Source: Nageia nagi (lineage: Eukaryota > Pinophyta). Taken from it: a DNA stretch of 64,000 nucleotides. Positions 60,661 through 64,000 of the stretch are shown here, one piece after another. A model generated the notes under the pieces. The model was not told the DNA's origin, searched no databases, and saw only the letters and a list, made by a program, of their open reading frames with translations. The translations under genes and the position numbers were made by a program. The stretch covers positions 145,452,001-145,516,000 of the forward strand of contig JBITNC010000001.1 in the NCBI GenBank assembly GCA_050084985.1, given 5' to 3'. Numbering within the stretch: the first letter of the stretch is position 1; the number at the start of each line of letters is the position of its first letter.

Positions 60661-60680
60661 TTCATCTTTGATTTAGTCTT

Positions 60681-62909
60681 GGAGCCAAATCCAATAGTAG
60701 CTTTGTGATCTTTTTCAACATTTGAAATAAATACATTCCGATCTTCCTTTGACATAGATGTTTATCATGGTCATATTATAAATATGCATTCCATCATTTC
60801 TTTATATTGTTTATCATTTTCAATCCAATCCTACATAAGCCTGTCTATTATATGAGAATTATCAAAATATTTGTTATTCAATTGATGAACACATATTAAG
60901 AGAAATTCACATCCTTTCTCAAGATCATTAAAAGGATATGTTCTCAATTTTAACAATAATATAATTTTTTTATCAAATCAAAAGGTGCAATGTTCTCAAT
61001 TTTAATGGAAAATCAAAGTTTAGACAACTCAAAAAGGCCATGCTCTCAATATTAATGGCTAATTAGAGTTTAGTGAACTCAAAAAATATCATGTTCATAG
61101 CTACAAGTATGCAATTCATAAGTGCACTTCTTACTAATCTTTAACTAGAAAACCACATAAATAGATCACAAACAAAAGTGGATCTATGTTCAAGCCCACT
61201 TTAGTAGACATTTATAAGAAATAATCTCAAAAGCTACTTTAACCATGTATGGATATGTACTTTTACTAATAATCCAAATTCTACTAATTCAACAAAGAGG
61301 TTCCAACACCTAGTAAGAATTTTTAAATTGAAAGCCTTACTAAGTTAGTGAATGCCCAAAATAAAAACACATAATTCTCCATATAAAAAGCAATACCAAC
61401 TAATTTAGTTTAAAAACATACAAAATATATCAATTGTATCTATCAATAAGCATTAGATGGGTTTTACATAACTAATTTTTGACTAAAAAACATATATTTT
61501 GTGAACATGTTATGCATCATGTCTAAAAATATAAAGCTACAATTAACCATGACAAATTCCTATAGGATGATTATTGTTGATGGAAATTGTGTAATGTATA
61601 TGCCCTTGGATAATTTCAACCAAAGTATATCATGAACATGCTAACATAGTAACTTGATCTTTAGAGTAGGTTGGTTCCTTATCTATTGGGCATAGATTAA
61701 AGGAACAAGTAATAGGAAAGAAACATAAAAGGGTAGAGTGTGAGAAATAAAGAAAGAAGGATAGGGACCAAGAGAAAAAGTAGGGGCAGATCACTAGTTC
61801 AACACAGGCTTTCACAAAATGTGAAACCTTAGTAAGAATCTAGTGTAGCAGCCATAGTGCAAGCTTTCACTCCCTAAATTATTCTTTAGCTTAACTCTAC
61901 CATATAATCAGACATAGTTATACCAACAACTCATTGTTATCATTCAAGAAATATCCATTACTTGCCATAATACAACCAAATTAAGAATAACAATGACAAG
62001 TGCTAGAAAAGAAAGGTCAAGATAGCATTGTATTACTGATAGGACAAAAGGTCATCAAAAATAAATACAAGGGGAAATACTAGGGATTTTGACCATTTTG
62101 CTTTGTCTTTAACTATACTTATACTAAGCTAGAGTAGTTACAGAATGACTGAAACAAAATAGTTACAAAATGTTCTAAAGATTTTGGTCTTCTTTTAATG
62201 AATAGTTAACTACCTCTACCACATGGCATTTTATTTCTAAAAACTAAAAGACCTAGAACTATAACTATCTTTGCATTGTGATGAGCATGTTTCCCAAGTG
62301 TTATTTGAACCTATATTACATTTTTGAAAGATTCTCTAACTGATTATGATGATTTTGAAGTCTTTTCAACTTCTAATGATTATTCCAAAACCTTCTTGAT
62401 TTTTGACTCACATTTCAAAGTCTTTTGGTAAAATTTTGCTTGGGTGAAGATTTACTTTGTTACATCTAACATCATTAATCTATGCACTCTAATCTTGAAG
62501 GCTTTTATTTTTTGCTGTTGTCACTTTCTTCTTGCACCTCTATAAAGTAAAGCATTTAACCTTGGGGTATTTTAGTTTTGCTTATGATGTCATCCTCCTT
62601 TGGATCTATTCTTTTGGCCAAAGTGAGATTCACTTTACTTTGTTGATGTCATCTCCCTTTCATGCCTTGAAACACATAACTCATCTATTGTAGAAACTTT
62701 TAGCACTACTCACTAACATCACTACTTTTAGAGTCTAGTTTTAGATGAAAATAATACTTGCCTATACTCTGCTTACATCACATCCTTATATTGCTATACT
62801 TAGTATATTTTCTCATCAAAATTCTCTAAACTTTATAGAATAGTTAGGAGGAGTTTGCTAAAACACATTTCTTTAGACAAATAATAACAATACATGCTAG
62901 GAAGCCACT
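60681..62909. other. leader region of element C
   Basis: Between the coding frame and the right LTR. A short in-frame extension (ISNVEKDHKAT... near 60690-60760, minus) may belong to the same protein. GCTCTCAATTTTAATGG / GTTCTCAATTTTAATGG words repeat near 60940-61060. No polymerase domains and no tRNA gene are seen. Confidence 0.5.
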
Positions 62910-63215
62910 TGTAATATCCCCAAAACTCACAAAATACGATTTTTGTTAAAGTGTAATATTGCAAAGTTGAAATATCACTACTTAGGAATTTATATATATT
63001 TTTATATTTTTTTCTATCTAGCTCAATTCAAAATGGATCTGCAAATTGAATAAGAAATAGAGCCAGAAATGAATTTTATTCTTTAAGAGTTGGGACATCC
63101 TAAATGGACAAGTACAATACTCGAGGAAAAATACCCAAATGCTCAAGAAGGGGAATGTTTTCCCTCACAAAGTAGATTTGGATGATCTAGCCCTGTAAGT
63201 TCTTCAATCTCTTCT

Positions 63216-63480
63216 CCCCAATGCTAGATGAGCCTCCTCACATTGATTCGGTTGGTTTGGATCTAGGACATGCCTCCTCACATTGATTTGGCAGGTTAGA
63301 TCTGGATCTGGAATATGGCCGCACTAGCTAGATCTAGATTTGCCCCACTAGCTAGATCTGGATCAGGGATGGAATAGTTCCACCACACTAGCTTGAACTA
63401 TTCCAGTAACTCCACCTCACTGGCTCAAGCTACTCTAGCAACTCCACCTCACTGGCTCGAGCTACTATCCTAGCTTAGGT
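63216..63480. repeat. short tandem repeats within the C LTR
   Basis: Three adjacent duplications: GCCTCCTCACATTGATT at 63231 and 63271 (40 bp apart), CACTAGCTAGATCT at about 63325 and 63347, and ACTCCACCTCACTGGCTC at 63409 and 63440 (about 31 bp apart). Words such as AGCTAGATCTGG are palindrome-rich. The local base composition is well above that of the surrounding AT-rich DNA. Confidence 0.75.
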
Positions 63481-63613
63481 AAGAACTCCTCCACATTGGC
63501 TTAAGCTCTCCCACTAAGCTAGCTGGAAAGCTGCAACTCCACTAGCTGCTAACCCCTAAAAAGAGATAAAATCTGATGATCTTCTAGCATCCCCCAAATG
63601 ATGCATCCCATCT

Positions 63614-63622
63614 CCTTTTATA
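63614..63622 (-). promoter_or_regulatory. TATA box of element C LTR
   Basis: TATAAAAGG on the minus strand, followed by AGATGGGATGCATC. It sets transcription leftward, in agreement with the coding frame. Confidence 0.65.
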
Positions 63623-64000
63623 ATAAGATCTCTCATACCTTGGAATCACCCAAAGTGCAACATCCCTCTTCTGGTGTCTTGGGATGACAAATTAAATCAT
63701 CTAGGGACCCAGGAAGCCCAATGTCCCATAATGGTTACCTAGAGATGCCAAATTACAAGATCAATGGCTCATAAATGCAACATCCCATTATGAGAGACTA
63801 ATATTGCATTAATTACAAATAATTGAGCCAGATTAATTAAATAAAATCCAAGGGTGAGTGCCTCAAGGGTCTCTTTAGCCTTGGTTATAGAAATAAATGC
63901 AAAATATTAATAAAATACTCCTAAATTAATTTATTTTTGGTTTCTCCTCCTTTGCCATGAACATCACACTCTAAGAGGAGAGAAAGTGGACATTTTACAA

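Larger units (their letters stand above)
57056..64000 (-). mobile_element. LTR retroelement C (window-truncated), non-autonomous type
   Basis: A sequence of about 1.1 kb at the right (62910 to past the window end) and its truncated copy at the left (57056-57428) have ends TGTAAT(A/G)TCCCC and GGGGA(C/T)ATTACA, typical LTR termini. On the minus strand a TATA box (63614-63622) and a long coding frame (60660 to 57689) run leftward. No RT, integrase or gag knuckle is seen, so it is a large LTR element carrying only an unfamiliar protein. The left LTR keeps only the part upstream of the TATA box and then joins a second copy of the coding frame. No clear polypurine tract or primer site was found. 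Confidence 0.7.
62910..64000 (-). repeat. 5' LTR of element C (cut by the window end)
   Basis: Plus-strand left end TGTAATATCCCC. By comparison with the left copy, about 16 bases are missing beyond 64000. On the minus strand the U3 part is 64000-63640, with the TATA box at 63614-63622, and the transcribed part (63590-62910) is unusually long and locally GC-rich. Confidence 0.8.

Noticed and set aside
12-64000. CRISPR-like or bacterial operon features
   Set aside because: Tandem repeats here lack the repeat-spacer layout, and the sequence is plainly plant nuclear DNA.

Overview
This looks like a nuclear genome fragment from a seed plant, most probably a gymnosperm. It is AT-rich and holds a single intact protein gene in 64 kb. 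Nearly everything else is old, nested, stop-riddled LTR retrotransposon sequence. The one gene is an intronless PLS-class pentatricopeptide repeat (PPR) gene of the kind expanded in seed-plant organelle RNA editing. The gymnosperm assignment is inference from PPR repeat style, element decay and gene density. No species is claimed.

Layout. 1-5652: degenerate repeats, with one protease-like trace near 1300. 5653-19356: a minus-strand Ty3/gypsy element, here A0, with reverse transcriptase, RNase H, a second RNase H and integrase, like the Tat lineage. Its reverse transcriptase is split by a second minus-strand element, A (9755-17608), with a perfect 5-bp target duplication CTTAC. 20346 to about 31490: a plus-strand Ty3/gypsy element, D, with an initiator-Met type primer site, gag, protease, RT, RNase H and integrase. 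Its protease is split by element E (22534-26535), and its protease-RT junction is tandemly repeated. 34198-36585: the PPR gene (minus), with an upstream ORF and a decayed PPR paralogue (37440-38347) behind it. 41557-50213: element B (plus). 57056 to the window end: element C (minus), with long LTRs and a large unfamiliar coding region.

How the parts relate. A, B and E share LTR ends (TGTAGATGCC...), polypurine tracts and a primer-site region near TTTGGTGAACCC, but no polymerase is recognisable inside them. A and B keep only a related gag. B, and apparently A, carry an antisense reading frame downstream of gag; in B this is a recognisable plant mobile domain (PMD). They look like non-autonomous partners of polymerase-bearing relatives such as A0. 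The PPR gene ends just where a DYW deaminase domain should begin, and a one-base slip in a T run seems to have cut that domain off.

No rRNA, CRISPR, phage or bacterial features are present. Boundaries of decayed domains are approximate. All homology calls come from reading translations by eye, not from a database search.
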